A stretch of DNA of 35,957 nucleotides from Planctomycetota bacterium (GCA_029259595.1 JAJDEW010000117.1:1-35957); one strand, 5' to 3'. Shown: positions 26,699 through 35,771, counted from the stretch's first letter. Program-made: numbers and translations. The notes: a model not told the origin generated them from the letters alone.

Positions 26699-27736
26699 TC
26701 AGCCGCCGCGCGTGTGCATCTCGAGGCGGGGGTTCTCGCGCAGGTCGTCGCGGCTCGCAAAGCGGCCGCGGCTGGCTGCTTCGAGTCGCACCTCGGCGCC
26801 GCGGTCGGTGCGGCCTTCCCAGGTCGCGCGCAGCAGCGCTGCGAGCGCTTCGTCGCTCGCTCCGGCTCGTAGCGGGGCGCGCAGGTCGAGTCCTTCGCGC
26901 GCGTACAAGCAGGTGTAGAAGGTGCCGTCGGCCGTCAGCCGGGCGCGGTCGCAGGCCGCGCAGAAGGGTTGGGAGGTCGACGCGATCAGGCCGAAGACCG
27001 TGCCGTCGGGCAATCGGTAACGGTCGGCCGGCGCGGAGGCCTCGCGCGCGTTCTGCGAACGCACCTCGGTCGGGGGTCCGAAGTCCTGGGCGATGCGCGC
27101 CAGGAGCTCGTCCTTCGTCACGACCTCCTTCCAGTCCCAGCGGGTCGCGCCACCGACGTCCATGTACTCGATGAAGCGCACCTCGATCCCGCGCTCGCGC
27201 CCGAAGGCCAGGAGCTCGGAGACCTCGTCGTCGTTCTTGCCGCGCATGACGACGGTGTTCAGCTTCACCGCGTCGAAGCCCGCGCGACAGGCGGCCTCGA
27301 TCCCGGCCAGGGTCGTGTCGAGCTCGTCGCGCCGGCACAGCTCGAGGAAGCGCTCGCGCCGCAAGGTGTCGAGGCTGATCGTGACGCGCCGCAGCCCGGC
27401 CGCGCGCAGGGTGTCGGCCGCGTCCGCGAGGCGGGTCGCGTTCGTCGTCAGGGCGAGGTCCGTGAGCTCGGGGACGGCCGCGATCCGCCGGACGAGCTCG
27501 GGCAGCGCGTGGCGAAGCAGCGGCTCGCCTCCGGTCAGGCGCACGCGCTCGACGCCGAGGCGCGTGAACACGTGTACCAGGCGCTCGAGCTCCTCGAAGG
27601 TGAGGATGTCCGGTCGCGGCAGCCAGACGTAGCTCTCTTCCGGCATGCAGTACGAGCAGCGCAGGTTGCAGCGGTCGGTGACCGAGATGCGCAGGTTGCG
27701 CAGCGGCCGTCCGAGCGTGTCGGAGGGGGAGGACAT
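26699..27736 (-). CDS. moaA: GTP 3',8-cyclase MoaA
   Basis: 345 aa from the ATG at 27734-27736. MoaA is a radical SAM enzyme that, with MoaC, turns GTP into cyclic pyranopterin monophosphate, the first step of molybdenum cofactor synthesis. The N-terminal cluster is bound by Cys23, Cys27 and Cys30 (CNLRCSYC), followed by RLTGGEPLLR. The second, C-terminal cluster is bound by Cys259, Cys262 and Cys276 (FCAACDRARLTADGTFYTC). The protein ends in Gly-Gly, the conserved tail needed for activity. No other moa, mob or moe gene is in the window. It follows the sulfatase-TPR gene by 37 bases on the same strand. Confidence 0.96.
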   Translation of the reverse strand: MSSPSDTLGRPLRNLRISVTDRCNLRCSYCMPEESYVWLPRPDILTFEELERLVHVFTRLGVERVRLTGGEPLLRHALPELVRRIAAVPELTDLALTTNATRLADAADTLRAAGLRRVTISLDTLRRERFLELCRRDELDTTLAGIEAACRAGFDAVKLNTVVMRGKNDDEVSELLAFGRERGIEVRFIEYMDVGGATRWDWKEVVTKDELLARIAQDFGPPTEVRSQNAREASAPADRYRLPDGTVFGLIASTSQPFCAACDRARLTADGTFYTCLYAREGLDLRAPLRAGASDEALAALLRATWEGRTDRGAEVRLEAASRGRFASRDDLRENPRLEMHTRGG

Positions 27737-27773
27737 CGCGTCGATTATGCCACGGGCGTGGAGACCTGCGCCG

Positions 27774-29552
27774 TCACTCCTCGCCCGCGGTCCGCCGGTG
27801 GAGCTCGTCCAGGACCGCCTGCGCCTCGTCCGGACGGCCCTCCATGCGCAGGATCTCCGCCAGCTTGGTGGCGAACGGGGCGTTGCCGGGCGCCAGCTCG
27901 ACCGCCCGCCGGAAGGCCCGCACGGCCTCCGCGCGCTGGCCGCTGATGTAGAGGCAGGCCCCCAGGTTGTAGTAATTCGCCGGCCGCTCGACGCCGTTGC
28001 GAAGCAGCGTCTGGAGCGGGGCGATCGCCTCGGGAAAGCGTTCGGCACGGATCAGGGCCGTCGCCAGGTGGTCCAGCACGAACCACTGCCGCGGGTTCTC
28101 GGCCACGAGGCTCTGGAAGAGCTCGATCGCCGCGCCGACCTGCCCGGCGCGCAGGAGGTCGTAGCCGCGGTAGGCCGCCTTCAACTCGTCCTTGCGCTCG
28201 GCGGGGCTCGGCAGCGGGGACGGCGCGAGCGGGTGGGGCAAGTCGGCGCGCTGCGGTCCCAGGGCGGCGTAGCCGAGGCTGCGGATCTGTTCGACCAGGG
28301 CCTCCGTCGTCGCGTCGCCGCCGGCTTCGAGCGCGGGTCGCTCGGCCACCTGGGCGATGCCCTGCTCGTAGCGGCCAACGTCGAGCTGGCCGAAGCGGTT
28401 CGTGGCCTCGGTCGGGTCGGAGCCCAGCTCGAAGAATTCCGGCGACGAGCTGTGCAGGTACTTGCCGCGCGCGTCGATCCAACCGCTCAGCGGACTCCAG
28501 CCGTAGGACAGGTAGCCGGAGTAGCACTCGAAGTAGACGCCGCGTTCAGCGGGCAACGGCGCGCCCAGAAGGCTCAGGCCGTCGATCGCGCCGAGCGGGG
28601 CGAGCTCCAGTGCGTCGACCAGGGTCGGCGCCACGTCCACGACGCTGACGACGTCGTTCGAGCGCTCGCCGGCGCGCGGACCGCCCGGCTGGCGCACGAA
28701 GAGCGGCACGCGCAGCACCGGCTCGTAGCAGAAGGCGCCGTGGGTGAGCTCGCCGTTCTGCCCCAGGGCCTCGCCGTGATCGGCCACGACGACGACCGTC
28801 GAACGCTCAAAGACGCCCGCCGCCTTCAAGCCCTGCACGAGGCGTCCGAGCTCGCGATCCATCCCCTGGACCTCGCCCGCGTACAACGCCTCCACCGAAC
28901 CTCCGCGGCGGAATTCGGCCGGCGGCTCGTACGGACTGTGCGGATCGAAGACGTGCACCCACAGGAAGAAGGGCCGCCCGCCGTCGCGTGCGTCGAGCCA
29001 GGCCAGGGCCCGATCGACCATCTCCCGCGCGCTCCGATCGCCATGGATGTCCATCGCGGTCGGGTCCACGTCCACGGGCGCGTCGTAGACGTCGAAGCCC
29101 TGGTCGAGCGCGAACGAGCCGTCGAGCACGATCGCCGCGACGAAGGCCGCCGTGTCGTAGCCCGCCTCGCGCGCGGCCTCGGCCACGGTGCGCGCGCTCT
29201 GCGGGACCGGCGCGACGCCGTTGTCGCGCACCGTATGGCGCACCGGATAGAGCCCCGTCAACATCGACGCGTGCGACGGCAACGTGATCGGCGCCACGGT
29301 GTGCGCAAAGTCGTAGACGACGCTCTCGGCCGCCAGCGCATCGAGGTGCGGCGTCAGACTGGGCTTGCGCCCATAGCTGCCCAGGGCGTCCGCACGCGTC
29401 GTGTCGAGCGTGATCAGGATGGCGGACGGCCGCTCGGAGTCTGGACTCCCGCGACCGCAGGACGAAGGCCCCAACGCGGCGCCAAGGAGCGCCGCGGCAC
29501 TTGCAAGGCGTAGACCGACGCCTCGCCACTCATTTCGGAGTCCCGATTCCAT
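27774..29552 (-). CDS. Sulfatase-fold hydrolase with C-terminal TPR region, possible lipoprotein
   Basis: 592 aa from the ATG at 29550-29552, just after GAAGGGG. A hydrophobic N-terminus (about 14-28) is followed by Cys32 (GPSSC), a possible though imperfect lipobox. The alkaline-phosphatase/sulfatase fold (about 42-400) has ILITLDTTRADALGSYG, LPSHASMLTGLYP, FDPHSPYEPP and VVVADHGEALGQNGELTHG. The position of the usual formylglycine Cys is occupied by Thr90/Ser (TLPSH), so it needs no formylglycine maturation and may hydrolyse or transfer phosphate-type or other esters. The C-terminus (about 455-592) holds TPR-like helices (AGQVGAAIELFQSLVAENP, NYYNLGACLYISGQRAEAVR). It lies on the cell surface or in the periplasm. 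It is divergent from the metal-efflux cluster. Confidence 0.85.
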   Translation of the reverse strand: MESGLRNEWRGVGLRLASAAALLGAALGPSSCGRGSPDSERPSAILITLDTTRADALGSYGRKPSLTPHLDALAAESVVYDFAHTVAPITLPSHASMLTGLYPVRHTVRDNGVAPVPQSARTVAEAAREAGYDTAAFVAAIVLDGSFALDQGFDVYDAPVDVDPTAMDIHGDRSAREMVDRALAWLDARDGGRPFFLWVHVFDPHSPYEPPAEFRRGGSVEALYAGEVQGMDRELGRLVQGLKAAGVFERSTVVVVADHGEALGQNGELTHGAFCYEPVLRVPLFVRQPGGPRAGERSNDVVSVVDVAPTLVDALELAPLGAIDGLSLLGAPLPAERGVYFECYSGYLSYGWSPLSGWIDARGKYLHSSSPEFFELGSDPTEATNRFGQLDVGRYEQGIAQVAERPALEAGGDATTEALVEQIRSLGYAALGPQRADLPHPLAPSPLPSPAERKDELKAAYRGYDLLRAGQVGAAIELFQSLVAENPRQWFVLDHLATALIRAERFPEAIAPLQTLLRNGVERPANYYNLGACLYISGQRAEAVRAFRRAVELAPGNAPFATKLAEILRMEGRPDEAQAVLDELHRRTAGEE

Positions 29553-29728
29553 GCCCCTTCGATCCACAGGATCCCGCGTAGCCTATCAACCAGGCGAGGC
29601 TCGTAGAACGTGCATGAAGCACTCAGGTAAGGAAGCGAATGCCTCCCCATGCGCCCTTGCGGGGTCCCCGTGGGAATCCGGTCTTGCCCTCTGTAGTTGG
29701 GCGACGATCTGACCGATACACTCCGAGC

Positions 29729-30190
29729 GTGCACGGACCTCTCCTTCGACGACCGGCGCGAGGCCGCCACTACCTTGTCCTCCTCGCCTGCCTTCTCCCC
29801 TTGCTGAGCGTTGCGCCGGGTCGTGTGCTCTATCACTGCCTGGCCACGGGGGAGGTTCTGACGTCCTGCTGTCGCGACATCAAGGGACCCTCGGTTGCTG
29901 GAGCTGCCGCACCTTGCTGCGAAGAGCCTCACGAGGAGTCGAGCTCCCCGCGAGAGCATGTCGCAGACACGGAGTGTGATTGCTGTGACGTCGTCTTCGA
30001 GGAGACTCGGCATCCTGAAGCGCTACCGGCGCCGAGTGATTCCGTAGTCTTGATCGGGCACCTGGCTCCAGTTCCCACCGCGTTCTCAGCCCAGCCGCGC
30101 CTGGCTTGCAGGTCGTCTGCGATTCGACTTCGACTGAGGGCGCCTCCCAAGCGTCCGCTGTTCCTGGTCTTCGAGTCCTTCCTCTCCTGA
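29729..30190 (+). CDS. Exported Cys-rich protein heading the metal-efflux cluster
   Basis: 153 aa from the GTG at 29729; the upstream open frame is not protein-like. The N-terminus is basic then hydrophobic (HYLVLLACLLPLLSVAPG), a signal peptide or anchor. The mature part has paired cysteines in VLTSCCRD, APCCEE and CDCCDVV, with His residues nearby, followed by an uncharged linker and a basic hydrophobic tail. I do not recognise a family. The CC pairs and the position just before an RND metal-efflux set suggest metal binding or sensing outside the cytoplasm. This is inferred from context and composition. Confidence 0.6.
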   Translation: MHGPLLRRPARGRHYLVLLACLLPLLSVAPGRVLYHCLATGEVLTSCCRDIKGPSVAGAAAPCCEEPHEESSSPREHVADTECDCCDVVFEETRHPEALPAPSDSVVLIGHLAPVPTAFSAQPRLACRSSAIRLRLRAPPKRPLFLVFESFLS

Positions 30191-30442
30191 ATCCTGTTTG
30201 GTTGAGACCGTGGGTCCGCATCCTTCTGCGGACCTGGACCATCCATTGGTTCCACCGCTCTCTCCGGGACAGGAATGCGACTCGATACAACCACCACGGC
30301 TCCAGGCCGATCCCCTTCTCCGTCAGCACACCCAACCTTGCCGCGCAGGTCGGCTCCTGCTCACGCGGGCGGACTCGAGGTCTCTCCGGTAGGGAGAGCC
30401 AGCGAGAAGAGGGCTCGAGGTCTCCGAACTCACCTGGGGAAG
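30191..30442. other. Intergenic, one hairpin
   Basis: About 250 bases with no supported gene. GGTCCGCA (30213-30220) pairs perfectly with TGCGGACC (30227-30234) around a 6-base loop, shortly after the upstream stop codon. There is no T-run after it, so it could be a weak terminator or a leader structure for the efflux genes. Confidence 0.45.
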
Positions 30443-30850
30443 GTGACCCTGACCTTGGCGGGTCGTGTGGCTGCGTTTGCGGCCGCCTTCCTGTTCGGAC
30501 TCGGTTTCTGCCGGTCGGTCGATCCGGGTCCTGATCACGACCGAGCCGTCGACGAGAATCGTGCGGTGACCTGGGCCGAGAGCGTGTTCCATCCGGACAC
30601 TCCTCCCGCAGAATCGCAAGAACGCGTTGCCGAGCTCTTGGCGGATGGTCTCGAGCTCTCGGAACCTGTTGAGCTCGGGTTGCTGAACAACCCGGCTCGA
30701 CAAGCTTCCTTTCACAGCGTCGGAAAGGCCCACGCCGACCGCTGCCGGGTTGCGCACGTCAAGACGACAGCCTCTGCCAGGCGCGCACCCCGCGGGAATC
30801 ACTTCTCACCAAGCATGTGGAACAAGACGGACGACAAACATGAAGCATAG
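30443..30850 (+). pseudogene. Truncated outer-membrane factor (CzcC/TolC-type)
   Basis: From the GTG at 30443 it reads a signal peptide or lipoprotein leader (VAAFAAAFLFGLGFC), then LADGLELSEPVELGLLNNPARQASFHSVGKAHADRC. This is the start of outer membrane efflux proteins (L.LxEAVxxAL.NNPxLQAAFxxxGxARAD). About 90 residues in, the similarity stops and a short unrelated tail runs to the stop at 30850, overlapping the next gene. Intact family members are about 400-480 aa, so most of the alpha-helical barrel and the beta-barrel are gone, apparently by deletion. The operon position (outer-membrane factor, adaptor, pump) is typical. The adaptor and pump would need an outer-membrane channel encoded elsewhere. 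Confidence 0.7.
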
Positions 30851-32639
30851 ACAACTCATCGTTGCTCGGGCGCTGGTCGCCATCGGCGTCGGAGGCCTGC
30901 TCGGGTGTGGCCAACCCTCACAACAAGCCTCGTCATCCGAGGCATCCTCTACCGCCGCACTTTGTGCAGAGCACAGCATCCCGAACTGCCCCTTCTGCTC
31001 CCCGGCCGTGGTCGATGCGCTGGGCTTCTGTCGTGAGCACGGGGTTCCGGAAGCCGTCTGTACGAAGTGCCGCGATGACCTCGAGGCAGCGTTTCGGGCA
31101 GAGAGCGACTGGTGCTCCGGGCATGGCCTTCCGGAATCGCAGTGCGAGGCTTGCAACCCGGGAGTCTTGGACAAGTGGCGGGGCATGGCTGGCCAGGCGG
31201 CAGCCACGCCGCAGGCTTCCGGCCCATGCACCGAACACGAGGTCGAGGACTGCCCGTTCTGCTTCCCTGCCGTCATCGAGGAGCTGGGTTTCTGCAAGGG
31301 GCACGGGGTGCCAGAGGCCGTGTGCACGAAGTGCCGCGACGACCTCGAAGGGGCCTTCCGTAGCGAAGGAGACTGGTGCGAGGAGCACGGACTACCCGAG
31401 TCACACTGCGAGGCCTGCAACCCCGGCGCCCTCGACAAGTACGAGTCGTCGCAGGCAGCTCCGGCGAAGGACACCGACGAGCCGGATTTCGCGGTCTCGA
31501 CCGTCGACTCGCCACGTGTGCGAGCGCTCCCGTCGCTTGCGTGCACGACCGATTCAAGCGTCGTCAGGCTCGCGACAGCAAGTGTGGCGGACAGAGTCGG
31601 AGTACTCGTGGAAGAAGTGCAGCGCCGGAAGCTCCGCAAGGTGCTCGAGGCCCCAGCAACCGTGGCGTACGACTCCAGGTCCCACGCGCGCTTGGCGCCG
31701 CGCGCAGCCGGGACGGTTGTAGAGGTGCGCCGCGACCTGGGTGACGAGGTGGGAGCCGGCGACGTGCTCATGGTCCTGGACTCTGCAGCGCTCGGCGCTG
31801 CCAAGTCCGAGCTCCTGCAGGCTGCGGCTCGCGTTGGCCTCTGGGAAAAGAACAGCCAGCGGGAAGGGGCTCTGTTCGAGAAGGGACTGTCGACCGAGAA
31901 AGACTCCCTGGGGGCAGAAACTCAGCTCGTCGAGAGTCGCATTGCTTTGGCAGCGGCAGAGCAACGGCTGGCCAACCTTGGACTCACCAAGGACCAGATC
32001 GGGGCTGTCAAGGAGAACGGCGAGGCCTCTTCCCTCTTGAACATCACTGCACCCTTTTCCGGTGTCGTGGTCGGCCTCGATGCGGTGCTCGGCGAGCTCG
32101 CGTCCCCTGAGGTGTCCGTCATCAGCGTGGCGGACATCTCGCGAATGTGGGTCATGGTGGATGTCGACCAGGCGGAGATTCGGCTTGTCGAGCGAGGCCA
32201 GCCCGTACTGCTCACCGTAGAGGGCTGGCCGGGTGAGACGCTCGGAGGTCGCGTGACCTGGCTAAGTCGTGATGTCGACCGGCGCACGCGCACCGTGAAG
32301 GTGCGGGCGGAGTTCGAGAACCCGGAAGGCATCCTTCGCGCCCAGAGCTTCGGCACTGCCAGAATCGTGACACGAGACGACAAGGAGGCGGTCCTGGTTC
32401 CGAAGGGCGCGGTGCAATGGGAAGGCTGCTGCAACGTGGCCTTTGAACGGAACTCTCCTACCGAGTTCGTCCCCCGAAAGCTGCGTCTGGGCTACGACAC
32501 GGGTGACTACTACGAGGTTCTGAGCGGCCTGTCTGGCGGAGAAGTCGTCGTCACCCAAGGCAGCTTCATCCTCAAGACCGAGCTGCAGAAAGGCAGCATC
32601 GGCGCCGGTTGCTGCGAAGTCGACTACCTGAACGAGTAG
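30840..32639 (+). CDS. RND efflux periplasmic adaptor (CusB/CzcB-type) with duplicated Cys/His-rich N-terminal domain
   Basis: 599 aa. A lipobox (GGLLGC, Cys23) suggests a lipoprotein. Residues 42-105 and 130-193 are two copies of one ~65-residue unit, each with nine cysteines. Each unit holds three modules of the form C-x2-H-x(3-6)-C-x2-C, such as CREHGVPEAVCTKC and CSGHGLPESQCEAC, so there are six modules. The adaptor proper follows (about 270-599): lipoyl-like halves (SHARLAPRAAGTVVEVRRD and LNITAPFSGVVVGLDA), a helical hairpin between them, and a beta-barrel region. Further CC pairs are in WEGCCNVAF and at the C-terminus (GAGCCEVDY). It links the inner-membrane pump to the outer-membrane channel and probably binds or hands over metal. 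The extra N-terminal domain is unusual. The pump gene follows after 16 bases. Confidence 0.9.
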   Translation: MKHRQLIVARALVAIGVGGLLGCGQPSQQASSSEASSTAALCAEHSIPNCPFCSPAVVDALGFCREHGVPEAVCTKCRDDLEAAFRAESDWCSGHGLPESQCEACNPGVLDKWRGMAGQAAATPQASGPCTEHEVEDCPFCFPAVIEELGFCKGHGVPEAVCTKCRDDLEGAFRSEGDWCEEHGLPESHCEACNPGALDKYESSQAAPAKDTDEPDFAVSTVDSPRVRALPSLACTTDSSVVRLATASVADRVGVLVEEVQRRKLRKVLEAPATVAYDSRSHARLAPRAAGTVVEVRRDLGDEVGAGDVLMVLDSAALGAAKSELLQAAARVGLWEKNSQREGALFEKGLSTEKDSLGAETQLVESRIALAAAEQRLANLGLTKDQIGAVKENGEASSLLNITAPFSGVVVGLDAVLGELASPEVSVISVADISRMWVMVDVDQAEIRLVERGQPVLLTVEGWPGETLGGRVTWLSRDVDRRTRTVKVRAEFENPEGILRAQSFGTARIVTRDDKEAVLVPKGAVQWEGCCNVAFERNSPTEFVPRKLRLGYDTGDYYEVLSGLSGGEVVVTQGSFILKTELQKGSIGAGCCEVDYLNE

Positions 32640-32655
32640 GCAGAGAGCCCATCGC

Positions 32656-35600
32656 ATGTTTGACGCAATCGTTGGCTGGTCACTACGGAATCGACTCGTC
32701 GTCGTCGTCCTGTCGGCGCTCCTGGTCGCCGTGGGTCTCCTGTCGCTCGCGCGTCTACCCATCGACGCGTTTCCGGACACGACGCCCGTCCAAGTGCAGG
32801 TCAACACGAACGCGCCGTCGCTCAGCCCGGTCGAGATCGAACAACAGATCACGTTCCCGGTCGAGCAGGCGATCGGCGGGATCCCGGGCCTCGTCGAGGT
32901 GCGCTCCATCTCGAAGTTTGGCCTCTCACAAGTCGTGGCGATCTTCGAAGACGGCGTCGACGTCTACTTCGCTCGGCAGCTCATTGGCGAGCGCCTCCAG
33001 GCCGTCCGGCTTCCGGAAGGACTGGCTTCTCCGCAGATGGGGCCCGTGGCCACGGGGCTCGGGGAAGTCCTCCACTATGCGCTTTACAGCGAGACGGCAA
33101 CGCTCACCGAGCTGACCACCCTTCACGACTGGGTCCTGCGGCCTCAGCTTCTGACGGTGCCCGGAGTTGCCGAGGTCAACACTTGGGGTGGCCGGAAACG
33201 GCAGTACCACGTCGTCGTCGAGCCCCTGCAGCTGCTCGAGTACGAGCTGACTCTCGACGATGTCTTCCGGGCGCTTCGAGACAACAACGAGAATGTCGGC
33301 GGTGGGATCATCGCGGCCGCAGGCGAGATGCACCTGGTACATGGCATCGGCCTCGCGCGGAGCATCCCCGAGCTCGAGGGCATCGTCGTCGCCGAGCACG
33401 AGGGCATTCCGGTTCGCATCCGTGACGTTGCCAAGGTTCGCGAGGGCCATCAAATCCGGCGTGGCGGCGTGACCGCGAACGGCAAGGGAGAGATCGTGTT
33501 GGGCCTCGGGTTCATGCTCATGGGTGAGAACAGCCATGAGGTGACGAGCCGATTGCGGGAACGCCTGGAGGAGGCGAGCAAGAGCCTTCCAGAGCACGTG
33601 CGCGTGGAGGTTCTCTACGACCGCACCGAGCTCGTGGATCGAGTCATCGGGACCGTTCGCAAGAACCTGCTCGAGGGCGCGCTGCTTGTCATCGCCGTGC
33701 TCTTCGTGTTCCTCGGCAACCTGCGGGCTGGCCTCATCGTCGCCTCGGCCATCCCGCTGGCGATGCTGTTCTCCTTCAGCGCGATGCTGCGCTTCGGCAT
33801 TTCGGCCAGCCTCCTGAGCCTCGGCGCAATCGACTTCGGACTGGTCGTCGATAGTTCGGTCATCATCGTCGAGAACTGCGTTCGGCGTCTGGCACGCGAA
33901 GGAGGGACTCGCCCCGAGCTCGACATCGTTCGAGACGCGACGCTCGAGGTGCGCAAGCCGACGATGTTCGGTGAGCTGATCATCCTCATCGTCTACTTGC
34001 CCATCCTGCTTCTCGAAGGAGTCGAGGGGCGGCTTTTTCGGCCGATGGCGCTGACGGTCATCTTCGCTCTGTCCGGATCCCTGCTCTTCTCGCTGACTCT
34101 GATTCCGGTGCTTGCCAGCATCGGGCTGAAGAACCTGAAAGCCCATGGGCGCGAGAACTTCCTGGTTCGAGCCGCGCAGTGGGTCTACCGCCCGGTCGTG
34201 CGGTGTGCACTCCGGTTCCCTCGGTCGGTCGTGCTCTTTGGCGGCGGAGTTCTTGTCCTGGGAGGCATCCTCGCCTCGCAGCTCGGAACGACCTTCATTC
34301 CGCGGCTCTACGAAGAGGCGTTGGTGATCAACACCGTGCGGCTTTCCGGCGTGTCCCTCGACGAGTCCCTTCGCTACGGGCAGCAGCTCGAAGGGCTGTT
34401 GCTGGACGAGTTTCCGAACGAAGTGCGCGACGTCTGGAGCCGCACAGGCACGGCCCAGGTGGCAACCGACCCCATGGGGCTCGAGGTCACGGACGTGTTC
34501 GTGACGCTGACCCCGCGCGAGCAATGGACTCTGGCCAGCACGCAAGCCGAGCTGACCACCAAGCTGCAAGCCGCACTCCGCGCAATGCCGGGGATGAGGG
34601 CCATCTTCACTCAGCCCATCGAGATGCGAGTGAACGAGATGACGGCGGGCATCCGCGCTGATCTCGGGGTCAAGGTCTTCGGGGACGACCTCGATGTCCT
34701 GAAGGCCAAGGCGCTGGAAGTCCAGGAGGTCCTCGAGGGGATCCCGGGAGCAGCGGACGTCACCGCAGAACAAGTCACGGGCCAGCCGGTTCTGGAAATC
34801 GAAGTCGACCGCGCTGCACTCTCACGTCACGGCATCTCTGCCGCGCACGTGCTGAGCTTGGTCGAGGCCATCGGGGAGACCAATGTGGGCGAGATCCGCG
34901 AGGGGCAACGGAGGTTCGACCTCGTTGTTCGCCTGGATGACAGGTACCGCCGAGACCCCCTGGCGGTCCGCCAGCTCCGGGTGCCGACGGCTTCGGGCCA
35001 GAGGGTGCCGATCACCGAACTGGTGACGTTTCGAGAGGTCGAGGGCCCAGCGACCATCACGCGTGAGGGGCAGAAGCGACGGGTGGTCGTTCAAGCCAAC
35101 GTGGTGGGTCGTGACCTGGGCAGCTTCGTTGCAGAGGCGCAAACGCGCATCGCGGCCGATGTCGAACTGCCAGCCGGATCCTTCACTCGTCTGGGCGGTC
35201 AGTTCGAGCACTTGCAGAGAGCCAGTCGCCGGATGGGGATCATCGTCCCGGCGGCGCTGGCGGCAATTCTCTTCCTGCTCTACATGAGCACTCGCTCTGT
35301 TCGCGATGCGGCCATCATCGCGACCGGCGCGCCCTTCGCTGCCTTCGGCGGTGTCATGGCGCTTTGGCTGCGAGGCATGCCCTTCACGATTTCGGCCGGC
35401 GTCGGGTTCGTGGCCGTGGCGGGAGTTTCCATGCTCAACGGTCTGGTGCTCGTCTCGACCATCCGACGCAAGATCGACGAAGAAGGCCTCCCACTCGAAG
35501 AAGCGGTCGAGCAAACGCGGCTGATTCGCCTGCGGCCCATCTTGATGACGGCCATGGTCGCAGCGCTCGGGTTCGTTCCGATGGCCCTCAACACGGGGGT

Positions 35601-35748
35601 TGGCGCCGAGGTGCAACGCCCGCTCGCAACGGTGGTCATCGGCGGAGTGATCGCTGACAACCTGCTGACTTTGATGGTCCTTCCGGCACTCTACACCCTG
35701 TTCGGACGCCGAAGGTCTGCCCAGCGGACAGCAGAGGCGACGACGTAG
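32656..35748 (+). CDS. czcA: Heavy-metal RND efflux pump, CzcA-type
   Basis: 1030 aa, usual length. It starts with the first membrane helix (RNRLVVVVLSALLVAVGL) and the motif PIDAFPDTTPVQVQV. Two large periplasmic loops and twelve membrane helices are expected; clear helices are seen at the N-terminus, about 335-540 and 860-1015. The helix-4 proton-relay motif is DFGLVVDSSVIIVEN, with the Asp-Asp-Glu arrangement of the divalent-cation (Zn, Co, Cd, Ni) exporters rather than the monovalent CusA form. QPIEMRVNEMTAGIRADLGVKVFGDD in the second loop also matches CzcA. It expels metal from the periplasm or cytoplasm using the proton gradient. The exact metal cannot be read from the sequence. It partners the adaptor upstream; the outer-membrane gene is truncated. 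Confidence 0.93.
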   Translation: MFDAIVGWSLRNRLVVVVLSALLVAVGLLSLARLPIDAFPDTTPVQVQVNTNAPSLSPVEIEQQITFPVEQAIGGIPGLVEVRSISKFGLSQVVAIFEDGVDVYFARQLIGERLQAVRLPEGLASPQMGPVATGLGEVLHYALYSETATLTELTTLHDWVLRPQLLTVPGVAEVNTWGGRKRQYHVVVEPLQLLEYELTLDDVFRALRDNNENVGGGIIAAAGEMHLVHGIGLARSIPELEGIVVAEHEGIPVRIRDVAKVREGHQIRRGGVTANGKGEIVLGLGFMLMGENSHEVTSRLRERLEEASKSLPEHVRVEVLYDRTELVDRVIGTVRKNLLEGALLVIAVLFVFLGNLRAGLIVASAIPLAMLFSFSAMLRFGISASLLSLGAIDFGLVVDSSVIIVENCVRRLAREGGTRPELDIVRDATLEVRKPTMFGELIILIVYLPILLLEGVEGRLFRPMALTVIFALSGSLLFSLTLIPVLASIGLKNLKAHGRENFLVRAAQWVYRPVVRCALRFPRSVVLFGGGVLVLGGILASQLGTTFIPRLYEEALVINTVRLSGVSLDESLRYGQQLEGLLLDEFPNEVRDVWSRTGTAQVATDPMGLEVTDVFVTLTPREQWTLASTQAELTTKLQAALRAMPGMRAIFTQPIEMRVNEMTAGIRADLGVKVFGDDLDVLKAKALEVQEVLEGIPGAADVTAEQVTGQPVLEIEVDRAALSRHGISAAHVLSLVEAIGETNVGEIREGQRRFDLVVRLDDRYRRDPLAVRQLRVPTASGQRVPITELVTFREVEGPATITREGQKRRVVVQANVVGRDLGSFVAEAQTRIAADVELPAGSFTRLGGQFEHLQRASRRMGIIVPAALAAILFLLYMSTRSVRDAAIIATGAPFAAFGGVMALWLRGMPFTISAGVGFVAVAGVSMLNGLVLVSTIRRKIDEEGLPLEEAVEQTRLIRLRPILMTAMVAALGFVPMALNTGVGAEVQRPLATVVIGGVIADNLLTLMVLPALYTLFGRRRSAQRTAEATT

Positions 35749-35771
35749 CCCCTCCGACGCCGTTGAGCTGC

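Noticed and set aside
23839..26760. 973-aa minus-strand open frame opposite the FG-GAP gene
   Set aside because: Composition follows the antisense of the DxDxDG repeats; no start signal, signal peptide or domain.
27645..29513. 622-aa plus-strand open frame opposite the sulfatase-TPR gene
   Set aside because: Antisense shadow; low complexity and no motif.
29553..29728. Sigma-70-like promoter upstream of the Cys-rich gene (TTGGGC with GATACA)
   Set aside because: The spacing between the two boxes is about 12 bases, too short to support.
32656..35748. Copper/silver CusA identity for the pump
   Set aside because: The helix-4 DFG...D...E motif fits divalent-cation CzcA-type pumps better than the monovalent CusA form.
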